Of a DNA stretch of 64,000 nt, positions 1-7,804 are shown piece after piece (position 1 is the first letter of the stretch; the number at the start of each line of letters is the position of its first letter). This stretch comes from Phyllobacterium bourgognense (GTDB lineage: Bacteria > Pseudomonadota > Alphaproteobacteria > Rhizobiales > Rhizobiaceae). The stretch lies in NCBI RefSeq assembly GCF_003337575.1, contig NZ_QPJM01000002.1:434001-498000 (forward strand). The letters are read 5' to 3'. Both the position numbers and the translations under genes were made by a program. The notes under the pieces were generated by a model, which was not told where the DNA came from, ran no database searches, and saw only the letters and a list, made by a program, of their open reading frames with translations.

Positions 1-376
1 TGGTTGACACCGTTCCGGCAAAGAACGAACCTATTGCTGCGATGGCAAGTGCAGCTCCTGCGCGACCCTTGCGCGCCATCTGATATCCATCGATAGCAGT
101 GACTGCAGACGAGGATTCTCCGGGCATGTTGATGAGGATAGCGGTGGTTGAGCCGCCATACTGTGCGCCGTAGTAGATGCCCGCCAGCATGATAAGTGAC
201 GACACTGGCTCAAGCTGAAAGGTAATTGGCAGAAGCATGGCGATCGTCGCCGTCGCACCGATACCCGGAAGCACGCCGATAAGCGTGCCGAGGATGACCC
301 CGGTGAAGCAGAACAAAAGGTTGTAGGGCGAAGCTGCAGTTGCAAATCCGAGTTCGAGATTATTGAGAAGATCCAT
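1..376 (-). CDS. tctA: Tripartite tricarboxylate transporter large permease, TctA family (partial, N-terminal 125 residues)
   Basis: Large membrane subunit of a tripartite tricarboxylate transporter (TTT), the ion-driven importer that takes its ligand from a periplasmic binding protein. The translation opens [11 protein letters not shown] and reads on into the family hallmark [17 protein letters not shown] near residues 34-50, then [20 protein letters not shown] near residues 67-86. Both are highly conserved glycine-rich stretches of TctA proteins. The gene runs off the left edge of the window, so about three quarters of the usual roughly 500 residues are missing. It starts 9 bp after the end of the small permease gene and is surely in the same operon. 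The substrate cannot be read from this subunit. Confidence 0.93.
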   Translation of the reverse strand, partial: MDLLNNLELGFATAASPYNLLFCFTGVILGTLIGVLPGIGATATIAMLLPITFQLEPVSSLIMLAGIYYGAQYGGSTTAILINMPGESSSAVTAIDGYQMARKGRAGAALAIAAIGSFFAGTVST

Positions 377-385
377 ATCGCGGCC

Positions 386-847
386 TCACTGCCCAAGCCA
401 GGGGCCAAAACGCCGGAAGGGCAGGCCGAGCGCATAACTGAATACGATTACAGAGAATAATGTCAGGCCGCCCACCAACAGGAGCGCGGTTCCGGGGCGC
501 ATCTTCGTACTTGCAAAAGCTGCAACCAGTCCCGTCAGAAACAGTGATGGCACGAAGCCTAGCCCACGGACGGTGAGGCCAAACAAGATCGGCGCCGGCA
601 AAATGAATAGCATACCGCGCCATGCAATTGGGCCCATTGGTTCATGCTGTAGCTGAGTGCCCTGAATGACGACGATAATGCCAAGAAGGATAAGGACGCC
701 AGCCAATACAAACGGGAAATAACCTGGTCCCATGCGGAGCGCAGTGCCAACTTCAAGGCCATATGCCTGTATGGCAAAGAAAAGGCCTATGAATATGAAC
801 AGTACGCCGCAGATCAAATCGCGTAAACTAAAACTAAGATCTTTCAT
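386..847 (-). CDS. tctB: Tripartite tricarboxylate transporter small permease, TctB family
   Basis: Small four-helix membrane subunit of the TTT importer, 153 residues as expected for the family. The sequence shows hydrophobic segments near residues 10-30, 42-60, 75-95 and 105-145, and the TctB-like GPGYFPFVLAGVLILLG stretch after the first helix. The open frame extends 18 codons further upstream, but the ATG at 847 has a GGGGAA ribosome binding site and gives the normal N-terminus MKDLSFSLRD. The gene lies between the binding protein gene (71 bp upstream) and tctA (9 bp downstream). Sequence similarity within this family is weak, so the call rests on operon position as well as on the helix pattern. 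Confidence 0.88.
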   Translation of the reverse strand: MKDLSFSLRDLICGVLFIFIGLFFAIQAYGLEVGTALRMGPGYFPFVLAGVLILLGIIVVIQGTQLQHEPMGPIAWRGMLFILPAPILFGLTVRGLGFVPSLFLTGLVAAFASTKMRPGTALLLVGGLTLFSVIVFSYALGLPFRRFGPWLGQ

Positions 848-918
848 ATGTTCCCCGTCGCCGTTTGACGCTACATAAAAGGGCCAGAAGCGCTCCTCCA
901 CTCCCGGCCCACAATCTA

Positions 919-1896
919 CTAATCAGCGTATTGACCGGCCGCTTCAATGACCGGCTTCCAGCGGGTCACTTCGCTTTCAAGCTTCGTCTTCAGGCCTGCA
1001 GGTGTTGCTTCAGCATCAGTTGACGGCACTGTACCCAGTTCAGCAAAGCGAGCGATGATGTTCGGGTCTTTCAACGCTTTTTGCAGAGATGCCGAAAGCT
1101 TCTGCGTTACCTCTGCAGGGGTTCCCTTTGGTGCGTAAATGCCGTGCCAAATGCCCACCTGCATGCCCGGCAGGCCGGCTTCGGCGACTGTTGGAAGATC
1201 GGGAAGAGCATCGAGTCTCTTGGCCGATGTCACTCCATAGGCTTTGATCGTACCGCCTTTGATCTGTTTGGTTGTATTGGTGGTCTGGTCGCACATCAAA
1301 TCCACCTGACCACCCAGAAGATCTGTCATGGCAGGACCGGTGCCTTTGTAAGGTACAGTTGTCAGCGGCGTCTTGATCTCACTCATGAACAGCATCCCGC
1401 AAAGATGGGAGGCTGCACCAATACCGGCATTCGCAAGGGTGATCTTGTCAGCATTTGCCTTGACGTATTCAACAAGGCCTTTGAGATCAGTCGGCTCGAA
1501 ATCCTTCTTTGCCACAATGGTCATTGGAACATCTGTGACCAGCCCCACATATTCGAAGGCGTTGAGCGTGTCATAGGGCAGCTTGCGATATAGCGTGGCG
1601 CTGGTTGCCATACCAATGTGATGCAGCAACAGCGTATATCCATCCGGGTCTGCCTTCGCTACCTGGGAGGCTCCGAGCGTGCCACCTGCTCCGCCGACAT
1701 TTTCCACGATGATTTGCTGACCGAGATCCTTCGACATGGATTCGGCGACAAGTCTGGTGACGGTATCGGTTGGGCCGCCCGCCGCGAACGGCACGACCAT
1801 GGTGATGCTGCGTTCGGGATAACCCTGCGCAAAGGCGCTACCCGAGATGAGAGCAATGGCGGCTGTGGCGGCCAATGAAGTAAATAGTTTGAACAT
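919..1896 (-). CDS. tctC: TTT transporter periplasmic substrate-binding protein (TctC/Bug family)
   Basis: Periplasmic solute receptor of the TTT importer, 325 residues, usual for Bug proteins. A signal peptide ends at GSAFAQ near residue 22, followed by YPERSITMVVPFAAGGPTD, the family signature with the beta-strand and glycine-rich ligand loop. Later conserved stretches include VAKADPDGYTLL and YKGTGPAMTDLLGGQVD, and the C-terminus has the typical Bug ending. The start at 1896 is chosen because GGGAGG lies just upstream and the longer frame would put 18 residues before the signal peptide. First gene of a minus-strand operon with tctB and tctA, divergent from adenine deaminase. Bug ligands are diverse (di- and tricarboxylates, aromatic acids, nicotinate), so the ligand is unknown. 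Confidence 0.93.
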   Translation of the reverse strand: MFKLFTSLAATAAIALISGSAFAQGYPERSITMVVPFAAGGPTDTVTRLVAESMSKDLGQQIIVENVGGAGGTLGASQVAKADPDGYTLLLHHIGMATSATLYRKLPYDTLNAFEYVGLVTDVPMTIVAKKDFEPTDLKGLVEYVKANADKITLANAGIGAASHLCGMLFMSEIKTPLTTVPYKGTGPAMTDLLGGQVDLMCDQTTNTTKQIKGGTIKAYGVTSAKRLDALPDLPTVAEAGLPGMQVGIWHGIYAPKGTPAEVTQKLSASLQKALKDPNIIARFAELGTVPSTDAEATPAGLKTKLESEVTRWKPVIEAAGQYAD

Positions 1897-2100
1897 TACG
1901 ATTTCCTCCCAGAACAACGCTTGTGAATTGCCGCAGTCAGACCATGCCAACGCTTCCCCCGGTCATTGGCAACTCCGTTTTCGACGCGGCGCATGAGACC
2001 TATCGGACGCAACGATCGCGGTTCTGTCAAGCAATTCATGGATTTCGCCGAATTTTTTGAGAATTCCACTGTGAACAGAGCAGTCACGTTGTTTTTTGGT

Positions 2101-2110
2101 ATATGCATAT
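2101..2110. promoter_or_regulatory. Palindrome in the tctC/ade divergent promoter region (candidate operator)
   Basis: The 245-bp gap between the divergent tctC and ade starts (1897-2141) holds a perfect 10-bp palindrome ATATGCATAT at 2101-2110, about 32 bp before the ade ATG, in an AT-rich stretch. Short AT-rich palindromes of this kind are commonly bound by GntR or LacI type repressors, but no regulator gene is visible beside it here. No convincing -35/-10 pair was identified. This is a candidate site only. Confidence 0.3.
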
Positions 2111-2141
2111 TCGAATAGATCAGGCGATCGGAGTGACGGCG

Positions 2142-3947
2142 ATGAGCAAACAGGCAGCCAAACCAGCAATATGGACGGAATCAGCGCCGCTGCTTGTTGA
2201 CGTTGCGATGGGCCGCAAACATGCCGATCTGGTTGTCCGCAACGGTCGTCTGGTAAGCGTCTATTCCGGAGAAATCATAGCTGGTACCGATCTTGCGATT
2301 GTGGCCGGGCGCTTTGCCTTTGTCGGGCAAGGAGCGGAGCACTGCATCGGGCCGAAAACGAAGGTCGTTGACGCGGGTGGACGCTATCTCGTGCCTGGTC
2401 TGTGCGACGCGCATATGCATGTCGAAAGCGGTATGGTCACGGTGACTGAGTTTACGCGCGCCGTCATTCCTCATGGTACTACGTCGATGTTCATTGATCC
2501 GCACGAGATCGCCAATGTGTTGGGGCTCGATGGCGTCCGCCTGATGCACGACGAAGCGCTTGCCATGCCGATCAATGTGCACGTGCAGATGCCGAGTTGT
2601 GTTCCATCGGCACCGGGATTGGAGAATGCAGGTGCCTCCATAAGCCCGGACGACGTTGCCGAAGCGATGACGTGGCCCAATATCATCGGTCTCGGCGAGG
2701 TGATGAACTTTCCTGGAGTCGCCAACAACGACGCCACCATGCGGGGTGGTATTGACGCCACCGTAAAGGCCGGAAAGACAGTCGGGGGGCATTTTGCATC
2801 GCCCGAGCTTGGACGTGCTTTCCACGGTTACGTGGCAGGGGGGCCCGAAGACGACCATGAAGGTACCCGCATGGAGGATGCTATTGCCCGGGTGCGTCAG
2901 GGCATGCGAGCTATGCTGCGTCTCGGATCCGCTTGGTACGATGTTGCCCGCCAGATCAAAGCGGTTACGGAACAGGGCCTCGATCCGCGCAATTTCATCC
3001 TGTGCACCGATGACAGTCACTCAGGCACGCTTGTGAACGAAGGTCATATGGACCGTGTCGTCCGTCACGCCATAGCCCAGGGGTTAAAACCAGTGACGGC
3101 GATCCAGATGGCGACACTCAATACAGCGCAGCATTTTCGGCTGGAGCGGGAGATCGGCTCAATCACACCGGGACGACTTGCAGATTTCCTTCTTGTATCA
3201 GACTTGCCAAATCTGACGATCGACCGTGTTTACGCGCGGGGCGCGCTTGTTGCGGAGAAAGGTAAGCTCGTCGCTGAGATTCCGGCCTACAACTATCCAG
3301 CATTTGCCAAGAATACGATCAAGCTCGGGAAAAATTTGAAGGCCAGAGATTTTGATATCAAGTCTCCGAGACCCACAAAGCAGATCACCGCGCGTGTGAT
3401 CGGCGTCATCGAAAATCAAGCGCCCACAAAAGCATTGGAGGCGGAGTTGTCAGTCTCGGACGGCATTGTTCAAATGGATCGACGCAACGATGTCTGCCAA
3501 ATCGCTCTCGTCGAGAGGCATCGCGGAACAGGGAAGGTGGTTAACGGCTTTGTCTCCGGCTTTGGCTATACCCTCGATTGCGCTATGGCCTCAACTGTCG
3601 CCCACGATAGTCACCACATGATTGTCGTTGGCACCAACAAAGACGATATGGCCAAGGCTGCCAATCGGCTTGGTGAAGTTGGCGGTGGTGTGGTGCTGTT
3701 TTCCAAGGGCCGGGAACTTGCCATGGTGGAAATGCCTATCGCTGGCCTGATGTCTGATCAGCGCGCTGAAATCGTCGCAGCAAAGGCTGATAAACTCGTC
3801 AACGCCATGCGTGCGATGGGCTGTACTCTCAATAACGCCTATATGCAGCATTCGCTGCTGGCGCTGGTGGTCATTCCGGAATTGCGTATATCTGATGTCG
3901 GGATTATCGATGTCCGGACATTTACGAAGGTTGGCCTGTTCCTATGA
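2142..3947 (+). CDS. ade: Adenine deaminase
   Basis: Metal-dependent amidohydrolase converting adenine to hypoxanthine and ammonia (purine salvage), cytoplasmic. The 601-residue length fits the Ade family. The sequence shows DAHMHVESGMVTVTEF near residue 90 with the metal-binding His pair, HGTTSMFIDPHEIANVLG just after it, the TDDSHSGTL metal site near residue 295, and the C-terminal domain with the GGGVVLFSKG and RTFTKVGLF stretches. The start at 2142 has GGAG eight bases upstream; the in-frame ATG at 2103 has none. It overlaps ilvA by 4 bp (ATGA) and diverges from the tct operon, which suggests that imported substrate and purine or nitrogen use are linked, though this is inference. Confidence 0.93.
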   Translation: MSKQAAKPAIWTESAPLLVDVAMGRKHADLVVRNGRLVSVYSGEIIAGTDLAIVAGRFAFVGQGAEHCIGPKTKVVDAGGRYLVPGLCDAHMHVESGMVTVTEFTRAVIPHGTTSMFIDPHEIANVLGLDGVRLMHDEALAMPINVHVQMPSCVPSAPGLENAGASISPDDVAEAMTWPNIIGLGEVMNFPGVANNDATMRGGIDATVKAGKTVGGHFASPELGRAFHGYVAGGPEDDHEGTRMEDAIARVRQGMRAMLRLGSAWYDVARQIKAVTEQGLDPRNFILCTDDSHSGTLVNEGHMDRVVRHAIAQGLKPVTAIQMATLNTAQHFRLEREIGSITPGRLADFLLVSDLPNLTIDRVYARGALVAEKGKLVAEIPAYNYPAFAKNTIKLGKNLKARDFDIKSPRPTKQITARVIGVIENQAPTKALEAELSVSDGIVQMDRRNDVCQIALVERHRGTGKVVNGFVSGFGYTLDCAMASTVAHDSHHMIVVGTNKDDMAKAANRLGEVGGGVVLFSKGRELAMVEMPIAGLMSDQRAEIVAAKADKLVNAMRAMGCTLNNAYMQHSLLALVVIPELRISDVGIIDVRTFTKVGLFL

Positions 3948-5203
3948 CTGCATTCATCAAGGCCGTGGATCGCGCGACGGAAAAAATGCGCGTGCTGTTT
4001 CCCGAAACACCGCTGCAACTCAACCATTATCTCTCCCAGAAATACGGCGCACAGATCTGGCTCAAGCGCGAAGATCTGTCACCTGTGCGGTCCTACAAGA
4101 TCCGGGGCGCGTTCAATTTCATCTCTCATTATCTGAGCGAGCACAAGTCAGAGGATTCGTCTTTTGTTTGTGCTTCGGCAGGAAACCACGCACAGGGTTT
4201 TGCCTTCATCTGCCGGCATTTTGGCAAAAAGGGTGTCGTTTTCATGCCGGTGACGACACCGCAACAGAAGATCGACAAGACGCGCAGTTTTGGCGGCGAG
4301 TTCATCGAAATCCGCCTGTTCGGAGATATCTTCGATCAATGCTACGCTGCTGCGCAGGACTATGCTGCGACAAGCGGCGCAATCATGGTTCCGCCTTTCG
4401 ACCACATGGATATCATCACTGGGCAAGCGACCGTGGCGCATGAAATCGCCACGCAGCTGCCGGACAAGCGCAAGCCCGACCTGATGATCCTGCCTGTCGG
4501 CGGTGGCGGGCTTTCCGGTGGTGTTACACGCTATCTTGGCGATCTCGGCTGGGAGACCCGCTTCCGCTTCGTTGAGCCAGCCGGTGCGCCAAGCCTGAAA
4601 CGCAGTCTCGAAGCAGGCAAACGTATCAAACTTGACACTGTGGACAATTTCGTCGACGGCGCCGCAGTTGCAGAGATCGGCCGCGAAAACTTCAAATTAC
4701 TCAAAGGCTTCACGGCAGACTCTGTCACTTTGATTCCAGAAAACCGCCTGAGCTCAACCATTCTCGAGATGCTCAACATCGAGGGCATCGTAGTAGAGCC
4801 GGCCGGCGCTCTCGCCATCGATGCACTCAAGGATTTCAAGAAGAGCGATATCAGGAACAAACGGATCGTTCTGGTTATATCAGGCAGCAATTTCGATTTT
4901 GAACGGCTGCCGGAGCTGAAGGAGCGGTCGCTGCGATACGAGGGACTGAAGAAGTATTTTATCTTCCGGTTCCCGCAGCGGCCGGGCGCTTTGCGGTCGT
5001 TTCTTGACCTTTTGGGACCGGACGATGATGTTGCGCGTTTCGAATATCTCAAGAAGTCCGCGCGCAATTTCGGTTCCGTCCTCATCGGTATCGAAACCAA
5101 GAACAAGCTCAATTTCGACATGCTGTTCAAACGTTTCGACGAAGCAGGTTGGGCATATCAGGACATCACCGACAATGAGACCATTGCCGGATTGATTATC
5201 TGA
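3944..5203 (+). CDS. ilvA: Threonine dehydratase (threonine ammonia-lyase)
   Basis: PLP enzyme that turns threonine into 2-oxobutanoate and ammonia, the first step towards isoleucine. The 419 residues contain the catalytic PLP domain with RSYKIRGAFNF (Schiff-base lysine, near residue 50), SAGNHAQGFA (substrate loop, near residue 80) and PVGGGGLSGGV (phosphate loop, near residue 185), followed by one ACT-like regulatory domain from about residue 325 (KKYFIFRFPQRPGALRSF). This is the short IlvA form with a single regulatory domain, longer than catabolic TdcB and shorter than the 514-residue enterobacterial IlvA. Translationally coupled to ade by a 4-bp overlap. A catabolic role is possible given that partner, since both enzymes release ammonia. 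Confidence 0.92.
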   Translation: MTAFIKAVDRATEKMRVLFPETPLQLNHYLSQKYGAQIWLKREDLSPVRSYKIRGAFNFISHYLSEHKSEDSSFVCASAGNHAQGFAFICRHFGKKGVVFMPVTTPQQKIDKTRSFGGEFIEIRLFGDIFDQCYAAAQDYAATSGAIMVPPFDHMDIITGQATVAHEIATQLPDKRKPDLMILPVGGGGLSGGVTRYLGDLGWETRFRFVEPAGAPSLKRSLEAGKRIKLDTVDNFVDGAAVAEIGRENFKLLKGFTADSVTLIPENRLSSTILEMLNIEGIVVEPAGALAIDALKDFKKSDIRNKRIVLVISGSNFDFERLPELKERSLRYEGLKKYFIFRFPQRPGALRSFLDLLGPDDDVARFEYLKKSARNFGSVLIGIETKNKLNFDMLFKRFDEAGWAYQDITDNETIAGLII

Positions 5204-5212
5204 GGAGGCATA

Positions 5213-5758
5213 GTGACCTGCTGGATCATTCTGTTTCGCGGTGTCGGCGGTGATACGTTGCTTCCTGTGCAGCCATTGAAAGCGGCCTTGGTCGAGGAAG
5301 GCTTTAAGTCCGTTGTAACCTATATCAACACCGGCAATGTCGTTCTCACCTCAAATGATGCGCCGAAGCGTATCGTTAAGCGTGTGGCTACGATCGCACT
5401 GGAACATTTTGGCTTCTCCAAGCACATCATGATCGTTAGTAGGGCGGAATGGGCCAGACTCATTACCCAAAATCCATTCCCGCTGGCTGTGAGTGAACCG
5501 GCAAAACTTCATGCCTATGTTCTGGAACGGGCACCTGATCCCGGGGCAGTGAAGGCACTGGAGCAAAAAGCGATAGGGCCGGAGCAGTTCGAGATAAGGG
5601 GCAGGGTGCTGTATTACTACACACCACAAGGCGTTTCGAATGCACGACTGCATCCTAAGATTGAGAAAACATTGAAAGTTGCAGCTACAGCGAGAAACTG
5701 GAATACAGTGCTCAAGCTGGCCCATTTGGCTAAGCAAATGGCGGGGGATGCAAAGTGA
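5213..5758 (+). CDS. DUF1697 protein, first tandem copy
   Basis: A 181-residue cytoplasmic protein of the DUF1697 family, function unknown. The family pattern is visible: WIILFRGVGG at the N-terminus, EEGFKSVVTYINTGNVVLTS near residues 30-50, QNPFP near residue 86, LYYYTPQGV near residue 145 and ATARNWNTVLKL near residue 163. The start is a GTG 9 bp after ilvA with GAGGAGG-like sequence just before it (TGAGGAGGCATAGTG). It overlaps the next gene, a paralogue, by 4 bp (GTGA). The copy deviates at the opening motif, reading RGVGGDTLLP where the second copy has the family-typical RGINVGGNKKV. Confidence 0.88.
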   Translation: MTCWIILFRGVGGDTLLPVQPLKAALVEEGFKSVVTYINTGNVVLTSNDAPKRIVKRVATIALEHFGFSKHIMIVSRAEWARLITQNPFPLAVSEPAKLHAYVLERAPDPGAVKALEQKAIGPEQFEIRGRVLYYYTPQGVSNARLHPKIEKTLKVAATARNWNTVLKLAHLAKQMAGDAK

Positions 5759-6291
5759 CTATCTATATTGTGCTGTTTCGCGGCATCAATGTTGGCGGCA
5801 ACAAAAAAGTTAACATGGAAGCACTGCGGGACATGCTTGTTGGGGCCGGCTTCGAGGGTGTGAAAACCTATGTACAAAGCGGCAACGTCGTTCTCAGGTC
5901 CAACAAGACGGCGCGCCAGATTGCCGAGGCAATTTCGAGCATTTTCGTGAAAACGTTCAGTTTCGAATCGCGTGTCTCCATTCGTAACATTGATGAATGG
6001 AACTGTATGATCGCGAAGAATCCTTATCCCCAAGCCCAAGAAAACCCAAAGTCGCTTCACGCCGTCATTCTTGATGAAGACCCGACTGACACTGCGCTTG
6101 AAAATTTTGCCAGCAAAGCGAGTGAGACCGAAAGTTTTACTGTCAGGAACCGTGTTCTTTACCTCTATACGCCCGACGGTTTTGGCACTTCGAAACTCGC
6201 CCTCGCACTCGACAAGGCGCTGAAAGTGCCGCTCACCGCGCGCAACTGGCGCACCGTCTTGGCCCTTCAAAAACTGGCGGAAGCGGCCTGA
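5755..6291 (+). CDS. DUF1697 protein, second tandem copy
   Basis: A 178-residue paralogue of the preceding gene, in the more canonical form: YIVLFRGINVGGNKKVNME at the N-terminus, GFEGVKTYVQSGNVVL near residues 33-48, KNPYP near residue 86, LYLYTPDGFGTSKL near residue 143 and LTARNWRTVLAL near residue 161. Starts with GTG overlapping the stop of copy one, so the two are translationally coupled and may form a heteromeric pair. The 3' end overlaps the convergent MocR-type gene by 25 bp. Function unknown; the family is found across many bacteria. Confidence 0.9.
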   Translation: MTIYIVLFRGINVGGNKKVNMEALRDMLVGAGFEGVKTYVQSGNVVLRSNKTARQIAEAISSIFVKTFSFESRVSIRNIDEWNCMIAKNPYPQAQENPKSLHAVILDEDPTDTALENFASKASETESFTVRNRVLYLYTPDGFGTSKLALALDKALKVPLTARNWRTVLALQKLAEAA

Positions 6292-7691
6292 TCGGCAATC
6301 AGTCTTTGCAGTACCGTGAAAATAAGCGGGTCGTTGCACTGCGCCACATTGAAACGCATGTAAGAAGATGCGGCCTGCGACTGGCTGAACACATTGCCTG
6401 GCGCAAAAATGACACCTTCTCCCAGACCGCGCTGCGCAATTTTTGCAGCATCCACGCCTTCGGGCAGTTTGCACCACAGAAACATGCCGCCGCGCGATTC
6501 AATCCAGGGAACCAAGCCGAGCGACTTCAGCTTGGCGATTGTGTCGCCCATGCTCTTTGCCAGTTGCGTGCGCAGGCCGTCCATGTGCTTGCGATAGCTT
6601 CCATCCTTCAGCATGAATAGTACGAGTTCTGCACCCAGGCGTCCGCCACCAAAGGATGTAGCGATACGCAAATCCACTAGCCCTTCGATCCAGTCGCGCC
6701 GCGCAGCAATGAAGCCGCAGCGAACAGATGCCGATAGCGATTTGGAAAAGCTGCCGATATGCACGACCCGATCTAGCCCATCGAACGCAGCGAGCCGAGG
6801 TGCCGATTCATGTTCGAAATCGGCAAAGATATCATCTTCGATGATTGTCAGATCGTGCTGTTCTGCAAGCTTGAGCAGCCGGTGGGCGACGACGGGCGAA
6901 AGCACTGCGCCAGTGGGGTTATGCAGGGCGGAATTGGTAATGTAGAGGCGGGGTCGGTGTTCCGAAAGCGCGTCCGCAAAACGGTCGAGGTCGGGACCGT
7001 TCGGCGTATAAGGTACCCCGATCACCTTAGCGCGATGGGCCTTGAGCAAGGCGTGGAAGTTGAAATAACACGGGTCGTCGACAATGACGGCATCCCCAGG
7101 CTCAATCAGGAAACGGCAAAGTAGATCGATTGCCTGCGTGCCCGATTCCGTCAACATGATCTGGTCGGGCACCGCCTCAATGCTATGGCCACCCATGCGG
7201 CGCGCAAGTAATTGGCGCAATGGTTTCAACCCTAGCGGCGATGCATAGTCGGTGAGGGAGGACCCATCCGCCCTTCCCATGGCGCGCAGGGCGCGGCGAA
7301 TTCCTGCTTCAGGCATCCATGGGGATGGTAGCCAACCACAGCCAGGCATCGCCATGCTGTCATTTGCATCGAGTGATGTGCGCGACACCCAAAGCGGATC
7401 AATGGCATGGTCCAGCCGCGGCCCGATTTCAGACAGTGACAAAGGCGGCATATGACCGGCGACATAAAAGCCTGAGCCGCGCCGGGACAAAATAACACCG
7501 TCGGCGGCGAGCCGATCATATGCCTCGACAATTGTCGATTTCGATACTGATAACGTCTCGGCAAAACTGCGTATCGAGGGGAGCTTTGCTCCCGGCGTGA
7601 GTGCCCGCCCAGCAATACGTTGACGGACCTCGCGCATCACGCGATTGACCAACGTACCGCCTTCGAGCTTGAGTTCAACGGTTTTGTCCAT
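6267..7691 (-). CDS. MocR-type (GntR-aminotransferase) transcriptional regulator
   Basis: Regulator fusing an N-terminal GntR winged helix (about residues 12-80, with LPSIRSFAETLSVSKSTIVE and LSRRGSGFYVAG) to a fold-type-I aminotransferase domain that binds PLP as an effector (about residues 110-470). Aminotransferase landmarks: LTESGTQAIDL, NSALHNPTGAVLS, IIEDDIFADF and GSFSKSLSASVRCGF with the PLP lysine. Family members include PdxR, GabR and TauR. The start at 7691 gives MDKTVELKLEGG; an ATG at 7712 is also possible and neither has a strong ribosome binding site. It diverges from an EamA exporter, its probable target, and shares with it an upstream region rich in TGTAC repeats. Its 3' end overlaps the DUF1697 gene tail to tail. 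Confidence 0.92.
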   Translation of the reverse strand: MDKTVELKLEGGTLVNRVMREVRQRIAGRALTPGAKLPSIRSFAETLSVSKSTIVEAYDRLAADGVILSRRGSGFYVAGHMPPLSLSEIGPRLDHAIDPLWVSRTSLDANDSMAMPGCGWLPSPWMPEAGIRRALRAMGRADGSSLTDYASPLGLKPLRQLLARRMGGHSIEAVPDQIMLTESGTQAIDLLCRFLIEPGDAVIVDDPCYFNFHALLKAHRAKVIGVPYTPNGPDLDRFADALSEHRPRLYITNSALHNPTGAVLSPVVAHRLLKLAEQHDLTIIEDDIFADFEHESAPRLAAFDGLDRVVHIGSFSKSLSASVRCGFIAARRDWIEGLVDLRIATSFGGGRLGAELVLFMLKDGSYRKHMDGLRTQLAKSMGDTIAKLKSLGLVPWIESRGGMFLWCKLPEGVDAAKIAQRGLGEGVIFAPGNVFSQSQAASSYMRFNVAQCNDPLIFTVLQRLIADQAASASF

Positions 7692-7738
7692 CTGTACTGC
7701 TTGCCATCCCATGACAGTTTGCGTGTATTGTACTGTAC
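7692..7738. promoter_or_regulatory. TGTAC direct repeats, candidate operator of the MocR-type regulator
   Basis: Three copies of TGTAC in the same orientation: 7693-7697, 7729-7733 and 7734-7738, the last two immediately adjacent (TTGTACTGTAC). Direct repeats rather than palindromes are the usual target of MocR regulators, and these lie between the regulator start and the divergent transporter gene at 7805. The copy at 7693-7697 abuts the chosen start codon, which would allow autorepression. The sites are seen; the binding is inferred. Confidence 0.35.
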
Positions 7739-7804
7739 CGTATCTGGAAAATCTACGGCGCAAGGTGGATACAGCTCACGATGTGATCGCATGGCAGAGA
7801 AAAT

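Noticed and set aside
2181-3020. Long minus-strand open frame of 279 codons inside ade
   Set aside because: It lies fully antisense to a gene with clear family motifs and has a His/Arg-rich, non-protein-like composition, as expected for the shadow of a GC-rich gene.
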